Both the position numbers and the translations under genes were made by a program. This document shows, piece after piece, positions 31,373 through 32,810 of a DNA stretch of 32,810 bases (position 1 is its first letter; the number at the start of each line of letters is the position of its first letter). The DNA is from Nocardiopsis endophytica (lineage in GTDB: Bacteria; Actinomycetota; Actinomycetes; Streptosporangiales; Streptosporangiaceae). The stretch spans positions 1-32,810 of the forward strand of contig NZ_JAQFWQ010000080.1 in NCBI RefSeq assembly GCF_027706725.1, given 5' to 3'. The notes under the pieces are model-generated. The model saw nothing but the letters and a program-made list of their open reading frames with translations. It was not told the DNA's origin and made no database searches.

Positions 31373-32347
31373 ATGCTCGATCTCCGCAGGCTCCAACTGC
31401 TGAAGGAATTCGCCGATAAGGGGACGATCGCGGCGACCGCCGCCTCGCTGGGGTATACGGCTTCGGCCGTTTCGCAGCAATTGTCCGCCCTGGAGCGCGA
31501 GGCGGGGGCCCAGTTACTGGACCGCACCGCGCGCAGTGCCGAACTGACCGAAACCGGCAGGCTGCTGGCCGACCAGGCCGAGCAGATCCTCGCGCTGGTG
31601 GAGGCGGCCGAGGCGGTGCTGGACGAGCGGCGGGGGCGGGTGACCGGCCGGGTGACGGTGGCGGCGTTCCCGACGGCGGCGGTGGCGTTCGCGCCCCGCC
31701 TGGCGCAGAGCCTGCGCCGCCACACCGGCATGCAGCTGGTGCTGCGCCAGACCACCGAGGGGGCGGGGATCCGCCAGGTGAGCGCCGCCGAAGCCGACAT
31801 CGCCCTGGTCGACGACTGGACGGGGCGGCGCCCGGACACCGGCGCGGGCAAGCTCCGCCACGAGCACCTGCTGCGCGACCCGATGGTGCTGGCGGTGCCC
31901 GAGGGGCACCGGCTGGCGGACCCGGCGGTGCCGGTGGAGCTGGAGCGGCTGCGGGACGAGGCCTGGATCGCCGCACCGCAGGGCGAGCCGTCCCGGTACG
32001 GGACCGACACCCTGCTCGCCGACCTGGGCGGCGCCCCGGCGGCGGCGTGGGAGTTCGAGGGCCTGGGGACCATCCTGAGCCTGGTGTCGCGGGGCATCGG
32101 CATCGCCGCCGTCCCGGCGCTGTCCCTGAGCGCCGGGACGGCCGGACTGGCATTCCGCAGACTGCCCGAGGACGCGCCGTCGAGGGACGTCTACATGGCC
32201 GTCCGGGCGGCGAGCCTGCGCAGGCCGGCGATCGGGGTGACGCTGCGGGCGCTGAAGGAGGCGGCGGTCGACGTCCAGCGCGACCTGGAGGAGGTCCTGG
32301 ACCGCATCCCGGGCCACCGCCCCGGCCGGGGAAACGGGGGTGACTGA
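31373..32347 (+). CDS. LysR-family transcriptional regulator
   Basis: This 324-aa regulator has an N-terminal winged helix-turn-helix (LQLLKEFADKGTIAATAASLGY... with SAVSQQLSALEREAG, about residues 7-50). A linker helix follows, then a type 2 periplasmic-binding-like effector domain from about 90 (GRVTVAAFPTAAVAFAPRL) to about 300. The effector is unknown. ATG at 31373 has AAGG 7 nt upstream. LysR proteins usually control the divergent neighbour, here the aminotransferase, and themselves. The C-terminal helix is followed by a short Gly/Arg tail. Confidence 0.95.
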   Translation: MLDLRRLQLLKEFADKGTIAATAASLGYTASAVSQQLSALEREAGAQLLDRTARSAELTETGRLLADQAEQILALVEAAEAVLDERRGRVTGRVTVAAFPTAAVAFAPRLAQSLRRHTGMQLVLRQTTEGAGIRQVSAAEADIALVDDWTGRRPDTGAGKLRHEHLLRDPMVLAVPEGHRLADPAVPVELERLRDEAWIAAPQGEPSRYGTDTLLADLGGAPAAAWEFEGLGTILSLVSRGIGIAAVPALSLSAGTAGLAFRRLPEDAPSRDVYMAVRAASLRRPAIGVTLRALKEAAVDVQRDLEEVLDRIPGHRPGRGNGGD

Positions 32348-32360
32348 TTCTCTGCACGCT

Positions 32361-32393
32361 CCCTCCGCGTCGTCCTCGGGAGAAGCGCCCTGA
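32361..32393. repeat. Short dispersed repeat, copy B
   Basis: This is the counterpart of 12133-12167 (about 29 of 33 positions identical, two single-base gaps), again directly after a gene end (lysR stop at 32347). Confidence 0.6.
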
Positions 32394-32437
32394 AGCCGTG
32401 CCGTCGGGTTCGGGTTCTCGGCGTGCGGCCATGCGGC

Positions 32438-32462
32438 TGCATGGATCAGTTGCATGGATCAG
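32438..32462 (+). repeat. Tandem 13-bp direct repeat at edge of repeat unit 4
   Basis: TGCATGGATCAG occurs at 32438-32449 and again at 32451-32462, one base apart. It lies just before the boundary of the dispersed repeat unit and may be a target duplication remnant or replication slippage. Confidence 0.6.
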
Positions 32463-32477
32463 CCGAGCAGACGGCCG

Positions 32478-32810
32478 GGCTGGTACCCCACTCCAGGACT
32501 CCGGCCGGGCGGCGGGCTGGCGGGGTGCGGCGTGATCGGCGGCGACGAGGACAGGTCGGCGGCCCTCGCGGCAGCGCTGTCGGGCGCGGCGCGTGTGCAC
32601 GGTCACCGTGATGGGCAGCGACGGCCAGAGCCGGGCGGTTCCCGGGCCTTGCTTACCGTCCGGCTGGCCTCTCGTGGTCCGGGTGGGCGGCGCGGCCGAG
32701 TGGGTGCGTGGTCGCCCGCGTTCGTGGCGGCCGCCGCCCCGGTGCACCCCCTCCTGGCGATGATCTCGACAAAGGTGCTGTCATTCCGGCGGTTTTGACA
32801 GCACTCTTGT
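32478..32810 (-). repeat. Composite repeat unit, copy 4 (core + linker + palindrome D, cut by window edge)
   Basis: This is a reversed unit like copy 2. It runs from GGTACCCCACTCC (near 32481) through GGCGGCCCTCGCGGCAGCGC, GCGTGTGCACGGTCACCGTG at 32591-32610, GGCGGTTCCCGGGCC and CGTCCGGCTGGCC to the linker (TCGCCCGCGTTCGTGGCGGC, near 32712) and palindrome D. The linker is nearly identical to that of copy 2. The end lies outside the window. Confidence 0.75.
32757..32810. repeat. Palindrome D (partial)
   Basis: The left arm GCGATGATCTCG is identical to palindrome A, then ACAAAG, GTGCTGTCA, loop TTCCGGCGGTTT, TGACAGCAC and TCTTGT. The right outer arm should follow beyond the window. The 6-nt segments pair here, unlike in A. 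Confidence 0.8.

Noticed and set aside
32348-32810. Gene downstream of lysR on either strand
   Set aside because: Open frames there run through the dispersed repeat unit and palindrome D and have no ribosome binding site or recognisable domain.

Overview
The window is very high-GC DNA with GTG starts, strong GGAGG-type ribosome binding sites and an actinobacterial gene order (recG-rsmD-coaD-yceD-rpmF-rnc-mutM-acyP-smc). The protein families and the dispersed repeats suggest a filamentous actinomycete, probably a Nocardiopsis relative. That placement is inferred from gene content, not from a database match.

Layout. Positions 1-536 hold two tandem copies of a dispersed non-coding repeat downstream of smc. 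From 11462 down to 537 runs a co-directional minus-strand housekeeping cluster: recG, rsmD, coaD, yceD, rpmF, rnc, mutM, acyP, a 63-aa coiled-coil gene and smc. Two hairpins stand out there: an intrinsic terminator after rpmF, and a long stem about 90 nt upstream of rnc. rpmB (plus) follows with a strong terminator, then a membrane-anchored CBM2-like protein and thiL (both minus). Divergent from thiL are a stand-alone Lrp ligand-binding protein and a DUF3515 lipoprotein. A DasR-site-like palindrome lies between these divergent genes. The cydA-cydB-cydD-cydC operon (15246-21483) encodes cytochrome bd oxidase and its ABC assembly exporter.

Positions 21484-22570 contain no convincing gene. They carry an array of inverted repeats: two copies of the same repeat family facing away from each other, each joined through a conserved linker to a long palindrome, with a third palindrome in the middle. 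A further unit lies at the right edge (32478-32810). These repeats are the most unusual feature of the window.

After the array come a secreted or anchored SGNH hydrolase, ornithine aminotransferase (minus), a DUF368 polyprenyl-phosphate flippase with a His/Gly-rich tail, thiD under a TPP riboswitch that overlaps its Shine-Dalgarno sequence, an AGCS sodium:alanine symporter (minus), a DUF6457 protein, and a class I/II aminotransferase divergent from a LysR regulator. I saw no tRNA, rRNA, CRISPR array, phage gene or transposase.
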